The position numbers were made by a program, and so were the translations under genes. From Streptococcus suis (GTDB taxonomy: Bacteria; Bacillota; Bacilli; Lactobacillales; Streptococcaceae), in NCBI RefSeq assembly GCF_002960445.1, contig NZ_POJD01000210.1:1-33550 (forward strand): a DNA stretch of 33,550 bases, written 5' to 3'. Positions 14,533-24,300 of this stretch are shown here, piece after piece. The notes below the pieces were generated by a model, which made no database searches, had not been told where the DNA came from, and saw only the letters and a list, made by a program, of their open reading frames with translations. How positions within the stretch are numbered: the stretch's first letter is position 1; the number at the start of each line of letters is the position of its first letter.

Positions 14533-17226
14533 ATGAAAGAGGATAAAAAGCTAGTCAAACAGGCTAGGCAAAACTTTCGAAGCAACTTAAAATCGGCCCG
14601 TATGCATTATCGGAAAGAAGTTAGGACCTTAAAACAGACTGTTCCTAAAAAAGGACGATTTCGAAAACCAGCCAAAAATTCTCTGTTTCAGGGAAAGAAA
14701 ACAGAGTTAAAAGGAAATCTACTCAGTAGCCAAAAGGAAGCAGAAGAGAAGTTCCTAAAAGAAATTACCTATGTTTCTCCTAGACTGTTGAAGGTAAAGG
14801 AAATCAAGAACTATCGACTTCCTCAAGCTCAAGAGCGTTTGCGGACGGCAAGAAAACATTTGTCAGAAGTGAAACTAAGTGAGAAACAACAGGCAGTTAA
14901 TCCCAAGTTTACTTTCCAAAAAGAAAATCCTTCCCTGAAGTCTCGCTTTCAGTTTCACCAAGAAAAATCATTTGATCGACTCAGTGCAGAAAAAGACGTA
15001 AGTTCTGCCAAGCGTGAGGTTAAACAACTCAAGAAAGTCCAAAAGACTAAGAAAAACTCTACCAAAGTCAAAGCTGGATTAGGCTTAGCTGCATCTGAAT
15101 CGTTTGACTTGGTATCACAGGATGATGATTTAGATGGACTTAGAACCCTAAAGGATACTAGCCTGAAAGTCAGACGCTATGGCAGGTTAACCTATCAAGC
15201 AGGTAAGGTGGCAGTAAAAAGTGGACAGACTGGTGTGCGGTTTACCAAAACAAAATTTTCTCATGGAAAGGAACGATTCCAGAACTTCAAAAAGGGAAAA
15301 GGATTTACACGCCAGAAACCTCTTAAACCAAGAAGACGCTACCAAACCTTTTTAAAGCATGTCAGAAAACAAAGTGTCGCAGGTTTCAAAGGAATCGTCC
15401 AAGCCATTAAGGGAAGTATGACTTTCTTTTCTGTCCTTGCGGGAAATCCTTTGACTTGGATTGTCTCAGGCATTCTCTTGATACTCATTTTGATGATGAG
15501 CTTTTTCATGAGTGTCTCAGGTAGCAGTGTCATTCAACAAGATGAGATGGAATTGACCAAGGCCTATACCCACATGACGTGGGAAGATGCGGAGCATACA
15601 AGAACCAACGAAAAGGGAATTACCTTTTACACTAAGATTGATGAGGTTATGGTTTACATGAATCATCAATACCAAGACTACAAGCTTGACGATTTCATGG
15701 AAGCAGGTGGTGTGACCTACAAAGCGTTTCTCAGTCAACTGTGGTCGGAATTAAACGGTGGAGATTCTATTAAATCCATGTCTGACTTATATAAAGAACC
15801 TGCTTACAAGCTGTCTGATGAGGACCAGGAAGAGTTAAAGGAGTTGACAGAAGGAGGCAACTATCTAGCCCTTCAAGAATTGGACAATCCCTTTCAGGGA
15901 CAGACCGATGAGGATAGCTTAAGCATGACCTACCGATATGGTTATGAGGTCATTGATGAGAAACCAACGCTGCATCACCATATCATCTTAGAAGCGAAAG
16001 AAGGTCAAGTCATTGTAGCTCCGATGGATGGCAAGGTATCTCTTGATGGAGAGAACGTTGTTTTGACATCTGGTAAGGGAGTGAATAAGACTAAACTAAC
16101 CTTGTTTGGCATTCATTCAGGCCGAGTGAGTGAACATCAACATGTCTTGGCAGGAGATATTATTGGTCAGACCAAAGACGGAACGGGTCTAAAAGTCACC
16201 TATCAAAAGGTTGATGATGATACGGATAAGTTGGTCTATGTCAATCCAGCTTTCTACTTTCCAAAAGTAATCCAGGTTCAGACCACCATTCTTCCAACTA
16301 TCGGTCAGTTTGGCGGCGATGAGTTCGAGAGAGCCAAGGCAATTTATGACTATCTTAAAAGCAAAGGTGCGACAAATCAAGCTATAGCAGCTATTTTAGG
16401 AAATTGGTCGGTAGAATCTTCCATTAATCCAAAACGAGCTGAAGGCGACTATTTATCTCCGCCAGTTGGTGCGACTGATAGTTCGTGGGATGATGAGGGC
16501 TGGCTCTCACTTAATGGTCCAACTATATACAATGGACGTTACCCAAATATTCTCAAACGTGGTTTAGGCTTAGGCCAATGGACAGATACCGCGGATGGGT
16601 CACGCAGACATACTTTATTGTTGGAATATGCCAAAGGAAAACATCAAAAGTGGTATGACTTAGGGTTACAACTGGATTTCATGTTGCATGGGGATAGTCC
16701 TTATTACACCAACTGGTTAAAGGAGTTCTTCAAAAATTCAGGTAGTCCAGCTAGTCTTGCCCAACTCTTTCTCATTTACTGGGAAGGAAATAATGGTGAT
16801 AAACTACTCGAACGCCAGACACGAGCAAGTGAGTGGTATTACCAAGTTGAAAAAGGCTTTAGTCAACCCAACGGTGGGACAGCACAAAGTGACCCCAAAG
16901 CTCTTGAAGCTGTACGAGGCGACCTCTTTGAAAACTCTATTCCAGGAGGTGGTGACGGTATGGGATATGCTTACGGCCAATGTACTTGGGGAGTTGCAGC
17001 CCGTATCAACCAATTGGGGCTAAAACTCAAAGGTAAAAATGGTGAGAAGATTCCAATTATCAGTACCATGGGCAATGGCCAAGATTGGGTACGAACAGCC
17101 GCAAGTCTCGGTGGGGAGACAGGGACAAGTCCACAAGCAGGAGCTATTCTTTCCTTTGCGGGAGGAGGACATGGCACACCAACAGAATACGGACATGTGG
17201 CTTTTGTGGGTGCGAGACGTTTCTAA
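14533..17226 (+). CDS. VirB1-like bifunctional peptidoglycan hydrolase, interrupted by a group II intron
   Basis: The unspliced reading frame gives 897 residues. In order: a long basic N-terminal part (1-290) facing the cytoplasm, one transmembrane helix (about 297-328), an M23/LytM-like beta region (about 475-580, seemingly without metal ligands), a phage-tail-type lysozyme domain (about 597-790; probable catalytic Glu628 in VESSINP) and a CHAP amidase/endopeptidase domain from about 811 (Cys817 in YGQCTWG, His888 in YGHVAFV). Such proteins open the peptidoglycan for the conjugation channel. The frame leaves the CHAP domain after GHVAFV and ends four codons into the intron. Removing 17210-19993 yields a 933-residue protein with a complete CHAP end. 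The start is one base after the virB4 stop. Confidence 0.9.
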   Translation: MKEDKKLVKQARQNFRSNLKSARMHYRKEVRTLKQTVPKKGRFRKPAKNSLFQGKKTELKGNLLSSQKEAEEKFLKEITYVSPRLLKVKEIKNYRLPQAQERLRTARKHLSEVKLSEKQQAVNPKFTFQKENPSLKSRFQFHQEKSFDRLSAEKDVSSAKREVKQLKKVQKTKKNSTKVKAGLGLAASESFDLVSQDDDLDGLRTLKDTSLKVRRYGRLTYQAGKVAVKSGQTGVRFTKTKFSHGKERFQNFKKGKGFTRQKPLKPRRRYQTFLKHVRKQSVAGFKGIVQAIKGSMTFFSVLAGNPLTWIVSGILLILILMMSFFMSVSGSSVIQQDEMELTKAYTHMTWEDAEHTRTNEKGITFYTKIDEVMVYMNHQYQDYKLDDFMEAGGVTYKAFLSQLWSELNGGDSIKSMSDLYKEPAYKLSDEDQEELKELTEGGNYLALQELDNPFQGQTDEDSLSMTYRYGYEVIDEKPTLHHHIILEAKEGQVIVAPMDGKVSLDGENVVLTSGKGVNKTKLTLFGIHSGRVSEHQHVLAGDIIGQTKDGTGLKVTYQKVDDDTDKLVYVNPAFYFPKVIQVQTTILPTIGQFGGDEFERAKAIYDYLKSKGATNQAIAAILGNWSVESSINPKRAEGDYLSPPVGATDSSWDDEGWLSLNGPTIYNGRYPNILKRGLGLGQWTDTADGSRRHTLLLEYAKGKHQKWYDLGLQLDFMLHGDSPYYTNWLKEFFKNSGSPASLAQLFLIYWEGNNGDKLLERQTRASEWYYQVEKGFSQPNGGTAQSDPKALEAVRGDLFENSIPGGGDGMGYAYGQCTWGVAARINQLGLKLKGKNGEKIPIISTMGNGQDWVRTAASLGGETGTSPQAGAILSFAGGGHGTPTEYGHVAFVGARRF

Positions 17227-17934
17227 CTGAAAAGGTTAGACACGTTCTTGAAAAATCAACCTGATAATCAGGTTAAATTTGAAGAGAATGGAGAACTCTT
17301 ATCTTGAAAATTGGAATGAAGGGGTAACGCCCTGAAACGATTTCTCTAATACTCCGACATGCGTTTATCTGATGCAAAGGTAAAGGTATGAAGCTCGGTG
17401 AAGTCGGCTGAAAGATACCGTCATTCTTAAGGACTTAAGAATCGAAAGTGTTCCAGAGGTGGGATATGTATCTGATAGGTCGGGAGTCATTAAAAACTAA
17501 ATAGGGTGAGAATGTGCATGAGCACTGACGAACCAGCGAATGTACGCTCCGAAGGCGAGTACGTAGAAATGCGTATAGCAACGTAAGTTGTTTCGACTTG
17601 AGGAAGAGTAAGAATCGACGATATGAAATTCCTTGTTATGTTACAGGCATATCAAAGTTGAAGGGGTATAGCTAGGCACCTAAGTTTAGTATTGATAAAG
17701 ATAAGGGAACGTCGAAAGCTAGAGATGTGGAGGTTGCACAACCAGCGAAGCAATGGAAAGGAAATCATAACTTTCCTTAATCTCTAGTGAGAGTGGTGGC
17801 ACGACCTTTGAAAGTGTTGTAATGATACTGGAGGAACAGCCACTAGTCAATAGTGTATTGTTATGAACTTTATCATTTCATGGATTCTTGTAAGACATAA
17901 AAGGTCACGAATCCAAAGAGAGGAGTGATAGACC

Positions 17935-19848
17935 ATGACGAAAACCAAAAATGATGACAAACTATTAAAACGTCAAAAACTAAGGTATGCAGAATACTAT
18001 GGCATGACCAAAATATTTGACGATTTATATTCCAAAAGTCAAAATGGATTCAACTTTAAGAATTTGATGAACATTATCACATCTCCCGAAAATATACTAC
18101 TCGCTTATCGTACCATAAAGCGGAATGGTGGTAGTCAAACCGAGGGTGTAGATGGTGTTACCATTAAAGACTTAGAAAATTTGACCCAAGAAGACTTTAT
18201 CTCTAAAGTTCAAAGAAGATTTCAACATTATAGACCCAGAAAGGTCAGAAGAGTAGAGATTCCTAAACCAAATGGAAAGAAAAGACCACTAGGCATTCCC
18301 TCAATGTGGGATAGGATTGCTCAACAGTGTATTTTACAAGTGTTAGAGCCAATATGTGAAGCTAAATTTTACAAACATAGTTATGGATTTAGACCTCTAC
18401 GGTCAGCTGATAACGCTATTATGGACTGTATGTATCGTATGAATAAAAGTCATATGACTTATGTCGTTGACGTTGATATTAAAGGCTTTTTTGATGAAGT
18501 GAATCATACTAAGTTAATGCGTCAAATCTGGACCTTAGGCATCAGGGATAAACAACTTCTAGTGATTATTCGAAAAATGTTAAAAGCACCAATTGTTCTT
18601 CCGAATGGAAAAGTGAGCCATCCAACTAAGGGCACACCACAAGGAGGTATCCTATCTCCGCTACTTGCCAATATCAATCTTAATGAATTTGATTGGTGGA
18701 TAGGACGACAATGGGAAGAAAGAGATTGTAAGGAATTAGTTCCTCAATATAATTCCAAGGGAACAAGGCACAAGTCACATGTTTATAGAAAGCTGCGAGC
18801 TTCAACGACACTAAAAGAGATGTATATTGTTCGATATGCGGATGATTTTAAAATCTTTTGTCGAAATAGGAATGAGGCAGAGCGAACGTTTAAGGCTGTA
18901 AAATTGTGGTTAAAAGAGCGACTTAACCTTCCTGTTTCGGAGGAAAAATCTCAAATTACCAATCTGAGAAAGAAAAGCAGCGAATTCCTTGGGATTACTT
19001 TAAAGCTGGTTTCTAAGAATAATCGTTTTGTCTGTTTTTCTCATGTTGCACCGAAAGCCAAGAAACGTATTAAACATCAACTGAAACAACAGATGAAATT
19101 GATACAAATTAAAGGTGTTAAAGAAACAATTATTCGTGAAATACAGAAGTATAATAGTATGGTTATCGGTATTCATAACTACTATAGTATGGCAACACAT
19201 GTGAGTAAGGATTTAGAAGAAATTCATTATCAGCTTTACCTCTCTTTTAAAAATCGATTGCAGGCGAAAGGTCTGACAAAAATAGGAGAATACAAGGGAA
19301 AAGATAAAGGGGTTCTCCCTTACCTTCAATCTCAAAATATTCGGTACTTAATGGGTTATCCAATTCTTCCAATTAGCTATGTCAAGACGAGGACATTAAA
19401 AGGAAGAAATAAGAATCTGAATAGGTATACTCCTGAGGGGAGAAAATTGATTCATAAACAACAGGAATCTGTTGAAACATGGAAATTAAAATGGCTGAGA
19501 GAACACCCAATTATAAATAAGCGTGCAACAGTTGAATATAACGATAATCGAATTTCTTTATTTGTAGCTCAAAAAGGGAAATGTGCTGTAACCGGTCAGG
19601 AATTGGATATGGATGATATTCATTGTCACCATAAGAGACCTTGGTCAGAAACAAAGGATGACTCTTATAGGAACCTTATCATTGTTGGACGAGATAGTCA
19701 TCGCCTTATTCACGCAACAAATGAGAAGGCTATCAAAAATCTCTTTCAGCTTTTGAATTTGAGTAATACAGGACTGACCAAATTAAATCAGTTGCGTGAA
19801 CTTGTAGGAAATCCACCATTATTGAAAGAAAATTTGAACTTAGAATAA
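17935..19848 (+). CDS. ltrA: Group II intron-encoded reverse transcriptase/maturase with HNH endonuclease
   Basis: A 637-residue multifunctional protein. The reverse-transcriptase domain spans about residues 60-370 with the motifs KRPLGIPS, SYGFRP (149-154), DVDIKGFFDEVNH, GTPQGGILSPLLANI (233-247) and the catalytic YADD (301-304). A maturase (X) domain follows (about 380-520), with a C-terminal HNH endonuclease (about 565-620: KGKCAVTGQELD, then HCHHKRP). It helps the intron fold and splice, nicks the target DNA and copies the intron into it. ATG at 17935 follows AGAGGAGTG. All catalytic motifs are present and there is no frame break, so it appears functional. Confidence 0.95.
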   Translation: MTKTKNDDKLLKRQKLRYAEYYGMTKIFDDLYSKSQNGFNFKNLMNIITSPENILLAYRTIKRNGGSQTEGVDGVTIKDLENLTQEDFISKVQRRFQHYRPRKVRRVEIPKPNGKKRPLGIPSMWDRIAQQCILQVLEPICEAKFYKHSYGFRPLRSADNAIMDCMYRMNKSHMTYVVDVDIKGFFDEVNHTKLMRQIWTLGIRDKQLLVIIRKMLKAPIVLPNGKVSHPTKGTPQGGILSPLLANINLNEFDWWIGRQWEERDCKELVPQYNSKGTRHKSHVYRKLRASTTLKEMYIVRYADDFKIFCRNRNEAERTFKAVKLWLKERLNLPVSEEKSQITNLRKKSSEFLGITLKLVSKNNRFVCFSHVAPKAKKRIKHQLKQQMKLIQIKGVKETIIREIQKYNSMVIGIHNYYSMATHVSKDLEEIHYQLYLSFKNRLQAKGLTKIGEYKGKDKGVLPYLQSQNIRYLMGYPILPISYVKTRTLKGRNKNLNRYTPEGRKLIHKQQESVETWKLKWLREHPIINKRATVEYNDNRISLFVAQKGKCAVTGQELDMDDIHCHHKRPWSETKDDSYRNLIIVGRDSHRLIHATNEKAIKNLFQLLNLSNTGLTKLNQLRELVGNPPLLKENLNLE

Positions 19849-19910
19849 TCATGTTAATCATATTAATATAGCACGATAAAGCAAAATCGTGATAATACAC
19901 TATTGATGGA

Positions 19911-19944
19911 ACGCCGTGTGCGGTGAAAGTCGCACGCACGGTGT
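19911..19944 (+). ncRNA. Group II intron domain V (catalytic hairpin)
   Basis: This 34-nt stem-loop has the highly conserved layout of domain V: CGCCGTGTGCGG, the GNRA-type loop in TGAAAG, then TCGCACGCACGGTG. The catalytic triad reads CGC near the 5' strand. Domain VI follows (about 19951-19990) and leads to the 3' splice site at 19993/19994. The preserved sequence supports an active ribozyme. Confidence 0.88.
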
Positions 19945-19993
19945 GAAGCGGGGGAAAAGATGGAGATAGTATCAAAGTTTTACCTATCGCTAT

Positions 19994-20118
19994 AAAAAGT
20001 CTACCCAGATGGCTCATTCCTTATCTCCGAAACCAACTATAATGGCAATCCAAACTACACCTTCCGAAAATTATCTGGAGTGGATAGTAGTTTGAGTTTT
20101 GCTTATACGACGAAATAA
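19994..20118 (+). other. 3' exon of the VirB1-like hydrolase gene
   Basis: After the intron, this exon supplies the last 40 complete codons of the CHAP domain plus two bases of the split Glu codon: KVYPDGSFLISETNYNG, then NPNYTFRKL, ending at TAA 20116-20118. The phrase YPDGSFLISETN is the usual final beta hairpin of CHAP domains and contains the third polar active-site residue (Glu or Asn). On its own it has no start codon or ribosome-binding site, so it is expressed only through spliced mRNA. It is the end of the conjugation operon seen here. Confidence 0.88.
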
Positions 20119-20141
20119 AAATATTAGAATACTTGTCTTCT

Positions 20142-20171
20142 TGTCCCAAATATTGTATGATATTTAGGACA
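20142..20171 (+). repeat. 12-bp imperfect inverted repeat
   Basis: TGTCCCAAATAT (20142-20153) and ATATTTAGGACA (20160-20171) pair with a single mismatch around a 6-nt loop. It lies 24 bases after the hydrolase stop and about 40 bases before the promoter at 20213. No T tract follows, so a protein-binding operator is as likely as a terminator for the transfer operon. Confidence 0.6.
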
Positions 20172-20212
20172 AAGTGGTCATTTCATCTAAACTTTAAGCG
20201 TGAACATAGGTG

Positions 20213-20241
20213 TTGACAAATAAGGAATTATCCTATATAAT
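20213..20241 (+). promoter_or_regulatory. Consensus sigma-A promoter with overlapping palindrome
   Basis: TTGACA (20213-20218) and TATAAT (20236-20241) are separated by exactly 17 bases, a full consensus match. An inverted repeat (TTATCCT 20228-20234, AGGATAA 20243-20249) straddles the -10 box and would be a good repressor operator. Transcription should start near 20248 and produce the structured RNA that follows; there is no ORF with a ribosome-binding site between this promoter and the terminator at 20413. Confidence 0.88.
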
Positions 20242-20247
20242 AAGGAT

Positions 20248-20445
20248 AAATAAAGATTATAAATTACTTGTGGGCTAGTGGATATGGTCTGCACCCGCCT
20301 GTGGGCTCCGCACTCAGTTCAAACTGTTTGTTGAGAAAAAGAATAGCAGGACTGCCTACCCTTGAGGAATAGATAGGGCATATCTAGCGTGAGGTGAAAC
20401 TCAATACGTGGAAGAGAAGGAAGCACCTGCTTCCTTCTCTTTTTT
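20248..20445 (+). ncRNA. Structured non-coding RNA of about 200 nt upstream of the PBECR4-like gene
   Basis: A stretch of about 200 bases runs from the consensus promoter to a strong intrinsic terminator and has no ORF with a ribosome-binding site. It is more GC-rich than the flanking DNA and carries several short complementary segments: CAGTT/AACTG (20315-20326), TGCCT/GGGCA (20353 to 20380) and GAG/CTC inside a CGT/ACG pair (20388-20408). The word TGTGGGCT occurs twice, 31 bases apart (20269 and 20300). The terminator ends immediately before the ribosome-binding site of the next gene. It may be a stand-alone small RNA, an RNA antitoxin or an attenuating leader. I do not recognise a named RNA family. 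The 5' end is inferred from the promoter. Confidence 0.65.
20413..20445 (+). terminator. Strong intrinsic terminator between the ncRNA and the PBECR4-like gene
   Basis: AGAGAAGGAAGCA (20413-20425) and TGCTTCCTTCTCT (20428-20440) form a near-perfect long stem followed by six T residues. The AGGAG ribosome-binding site of the next gene starts at 20446, directly after the T tract. Most transcripts from the upstream promoter should stop here, leaving only read-through to express the downstream protein. Confidence 0.92.
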
Positions 20446-20459
20446 AGGAGAAAATTAGA

Positions 20460-21095
20460 ATGACATATACTTTGGAATGGCTCAAGACCTTTGATGGAGA
20501 GATTGATATTCTCAATGTCGATATGTCTTGTTTGGCCAATACTATTGAGAAATATGTTTCTCAGTACAAATACGTTTATCAGACAAATATGGAGGACTAT
20601 CCTAAAATTGTTCTCTCCGTCCCAAATTCCTCTATTCCCCATCTATTAGGATTATCAAGAGATCATCATGTCAATTTACCAACTAATAATGCAGGGAGTA
20701 TTTTTGAAGGATTAAAGGATGATTGGACATTGCAGCGTCTAAATAAGGCTGATAATGGATGGTTTAACGAAAATAAATTCAAAATCGTTGGTACATTACT
20801 ACTTTATCAAATGTTACATGTGATGGAATGTAAATTTTATACAACGGATGGTATTTTGAATAGAAAAGTTGGTAAACGATTTAGAAGAGATAATATTTAT
20901 TTTGTGGTCTTCAAATTAAGTAATGGTATTAGTTACACCGTTGAATTATCACATGAACAAGGAAATCAATACTTTCCAAGAAGTCTTAAAATCAACGACA
21001 CCTTAATTACAAATTGTAGAGAAATAGAGCTGAAACTTGTTGACAAGAAACGCTTTAAGACTGCTAAAGTTAGAAAGGTTAATTGGCCGTCTTAA
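20460..21095 (+). CDS. PBECR4-like protein (predicted nuclease-fold domain)
   Basis: A 211-residue soluble protein without signal peptide or membrane segment. I read it as a PBECR4-type domain (phage-associated barnase-EndoU-colicin E5/D-RelE-like nuclease family 4): the pattern KIVLSVPNSSIPHLLGL (about 49-65), the charged middle with KFKIVGTLLLYQML (106-119), GKRFRRDNIYFVVFKL (138-153) and the end VELSHEQGNQYFPRSLK resemble that family. RNase activity is predicted for the fold but unproven. ATG at 20460 follows AGGAG at 20446-20450. The upstream promoter-RNA-terminator arrangement is like type III toxin-antitoxin loci. A T-rich tract (21143-21150) follows a weak hairpin after the stop. The alternative is an ICE protein of unrelated function. 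Confidence 0.6.
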   Translation: MTYTLEWLKTFDGEIDILNVDMSCLANTIEKYVSQYKYVYQTNMEDYPKIVLSVPNSSIPHLLGLSRDHHVNLPTNNAGSIFEGLKDDWTLQRLNKADNGWFNENKFKIVGTLLLYQMLHVMECKFYTTDGILNRKVGKRFRRDNIYFVVFKLSNGISYTVELSHEQGNQYFPRSLKINDTLITNCREIELKLVDKKRFKTAKVRKVNWPS

Positions 21096-21362
21096 TGTAA
21101 AAATTGATTTGGTGATAATCAGGTCATCCACTTTTATGGGTGGCTTTTTTCTTTTCCCTCATTTTATTGTGATAACAAAATCAAGCCTTCTTTTTTATGA
21201 TGGTATTGAACTTGGGCTACGAGCTGTACAAAAAAGAGAGTTTCTCCTAGAACGGAAAGTTCTTCGTCAAAACTCCTATTTTTGTCGTGCTCGCTTAACG
21301 CCCTCGTATCTAATAAAGAGTGACAGTTTGTTGCTACATAAAAAAGAAAAGAAGGACTATTT
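21096..21362 (+). promoter_or_regulatory. Leader region of the adhesin gene, with hairpin
   Basis: These 267 bases have no convincing gene; a 109-codon frame beginning at 21037 lies mostly inside the previous gene and lacks a ribosome-binding site. The region holds a T-rich stretch after a weak hairpin (21126-21155) and a two-part stem-loop at 21238-21275 (GAGTTT with AAACTC outside, AGAAC with GTTCT inside). The latter could be a 5'-UTR element of the adhesin mRNA. AAGGA just before 21363 is the adhesin ribosome-binding site. Confidence 0.45.
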
Positions 21363-24300
21363 ATGACCAAAACATGTAATCATCACTTTCTTGTCAATCA
21401 GGAAAAAGGCGAGAAACACGTCTTTCGCAAGAGTAAAAAATATCGCACTCTATGTTCCGTTGCCCTTGGAACCATGGTGACGGCTGTTGTTGCTTGGGGA
21501 GGAACGGTTGCACATGCAGACGAAGTCACATCATCAGTTGACACCACTATTCAACGAACGGAGAATCCAGCCACGAATTTACCAGAAGCACAACCAAACC
21601 CTGTATCTGAACAAACTGAAAGTTTAGGGTCAACTGGACAATCTAATGGTGCAATCGCTGTCACCGTACCACATGATACGGTAACACAAGCAGTTGAACA
21701 GGCAAAGGCTGAAGGTGTTTCTACGGTTGAAGATAGCCCAATGGATTTAGGAAATACAACTTCTGCGGCAGAAACCAACCAACAAATTTCAAAAGCTGAA
21801 GCAGATGCCCAAACACAGGTTGATGCTATCAATGAAGTCACTGAAACCTACAAAGCTGACAAAGCAGCTTATGAGGATGAAAAAGCTCGCATCGAACAGG
21901 AAAATAAGGAGCTGTCACAGGCCTACGAAGGGGCCAACCAAACTGGTAAAGAGACAAATGCTTGGGTTGATTCTAAAGTCAATGACCTAAAATCTCAGTA
22001 TGCAGATGCTGACGTGACAGTAAAAGAACAAGTAGTTTCATCAGGAAATGGGACATCTGTATCTGACTACAGAAATTTTGGTAAGGCTGTTGAAACTATC
22101 CAATCCGCCAACGAACAAGCATTAGCGGATTATCTAACAAAGAAAACCAAGGCAGATGATATTGTTGCGAAAAATCAGGTCATCCAAAAAGAAAATGATG
22201 CTGGACTTGCTAAGGCAAAAGCAGATAACGAAGCCATTGAAAGGCGTAATCAGGCAGGTCAAGCTGCTGTAGATGCTGAAAATCGTGCAGGTCAAGCTGC
22301 GGTGGATCAGGCTAATCAGGAAAAACAACAATTAGTTTCAAATCGAGCAGCTGAGATTGAAGCCATTACAAAACGTAATCAAGAAAAAGAAGTCGCAGCC
22401 AGAAAAGAGAATGAAGCGATCGATGCCTACAATGCCAAAGAAATGGAACGCTATCAACATGACTTGACCGAGATTTCGAAAGGTGAAGAAGGTTATATTT
22501 CTGAAGCCCTTGCTCAAGCTCTAAATCTAAATAACGGTGAACCCCAAGCACAACATGGGGCCATTACCCGAAATCCTGCTCAGATCATTTCAACTGGTGA
22601 TGCCATGCTTGGGGGCTACTCAAGAATCTTAGATTCCACGGGCTTCTTTGTCTATGATAGCTTCAAAACAGGTGAGACTCTTAGTTTTAACTATCAAAAT
22701 CTTCAAAATGCTCGATTTGATGGGAAAAAGATTAGTCGTGTGACTTACGATATTACCAACCTTGTATCACCAGCTGGAACCGATGCCGTGAAATTGGTTG
22801 TGCCAAATGATCCAACCGAGGGCTTTATTGCCTATCGAAATGACGGAAACGGTGACTGGCGAACAGACAAGATGGAGTTTCGTGTAGTTGCTAAGTATTT
22901 CTTGGAAGACGGTTCACAAGTTACCTTCTCCAAAGAAAAGCCAGGAGTCTTCACACACTCTTCCCTCAATCATAATGACATTGGTTTAGAATATGTTAAA
23001 GATTCATCTGGGAAATTTATACCGATTAATGGCTCAACCGTTCAAGTGACTAATGAAGGTCTAGCACGTTCTTTGGGTTCCAACCGTGCTAGTGATTTGA
23101 ATTTACCTGAGGAATGGGATACCACATCAAGTCGTTATGCTTATAAAGGAGCAATTGTCTCAACAGTTACATCAGGAAATACCTACACAGTAACCTTTGG
23201 GCAAGGCGATATGCCACAGAATGTTGGCTTGTCATACTGGTTCGCCTTAAATACCCTACCAGTTGCACGTACAGTAACACCGTATAGTCCCAAACCTCAT
23301 GTAACGGTGGAACTTGAACCCATTCCAGAACCTATTACGGTAACACCAGATGTCTTTACTCCTAAAACATTTACACCAGAAAAGCCTGTGACCTTCACGC
23401 CAAAGCCTTTGGAAGAAGTGGTGCAACCTAGTCTAACTTTGACCAAGGTAACCTTACCTGTCAAACCTATTCCAAAAGAACTTCCAACGCCACCACAAGT
23501 ACCCACTGTCCATTATCATGCGTACCGTTTGACGACAACTCCAGAGATTATGAAAGAAGTGGTCAATAGTGACCAAGCTAATCTTCATGAGAAAACTGTC
23601 GCAAAAGATTCAACGGTGATTTATCCCTTAACAGTTGATGCCTTATCGCCCAATCGTGTCCAAACGACTAGTCTCATTTTTGAGGACTACTTGCCTGCTG
23701 GTTACCTATTTGATAAGGAAACAACACAAAAAGAGAATGGAAACTATGTCCTTAGCTTTGATGAGACTAAGAATTTTGTGACCTTGACCGCAAAGGAAAA
23801 CTTGTTGCAGGAGGTAAATAAAGATTTAACCAAGGTTTATCAACTGACCGCTCCAAAAGTCTATGGTTCTGTTCAAAATGATGGGGCAACCTATTCCAAT
23901 AGTTACAAACTCCTTTTGAACAAGGGCACAACCAATGCTTACACAGTCACTTCAAATGTTGTAACGGTTCGTACACCAGGTGATGGGGAGACAACCACAC
24001 TCATTACACCAGATAAAAACAATGAAAATGCGGATGGTGTCCTCATTAATGACACGGTCGTAGCCCTTGGTACAACCAACCACTATCGTTTGACTTGGGA
24101 TTTGGACCAGTATAAGGGAGATCGTTCTGCTAAAGAGACAATTGCACGAGGCTTCTTCTTTGTGGACGATTACCCAGAGGAAGTGCTTGATGTGGTGGAA
24201 AATGGGACGGCTGTTACAACCCTTGACGGTCAGAAGGTATCAGGAATTACGGTTAAAAACTATGCTTCCCTAAATGAAGCCCCTAAAGACCTTCAAGATA

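Larger units (their letters stand above)
17210..19993 (+). mobile_element. Group II intron inserted in the VirB1-like hydrolase gene
   Basis: The element is 2784 nt long. The 5' end is the classic group II start GTGCG (17210-17214); the 3' end is ...CTATCGCTAT, ending in AT as expected for an AY end. Between them lie about 720 nt of structured RNA (domains I-IV), the LtrA-type ORF and the domain V/VI hairpins. The boundaries are independently fixed by the host gene: joining base 17209 to base 19994 continues the CHAP reading frame with GHVAFV-E-KVYPDGSFLISE, a typical CHAP end. The intron and host gene are in the same orientation, as splicing requires. The intron-encoded protein looks intact, so the element is probably active. 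Confidence 0.93.

Noticed and set aside
20269..20307. Tandem-repeat RNA antitoxin of classical type III kind
   Set aside because: Only the 8-base word TGTGGGCT repeats; the flanking bases do not align, so there is no true tandem array. The looser RNA-protein module idea is kept as a finding.
21037..21366. 109-codon ORF between the PBECR4-like and adhesin genes
   Set aside because: It begins inside the preceding gene in another frame, has no ribosome-binding site, contains the T-rich terminator-like tract and shows no coherent protein pattern.
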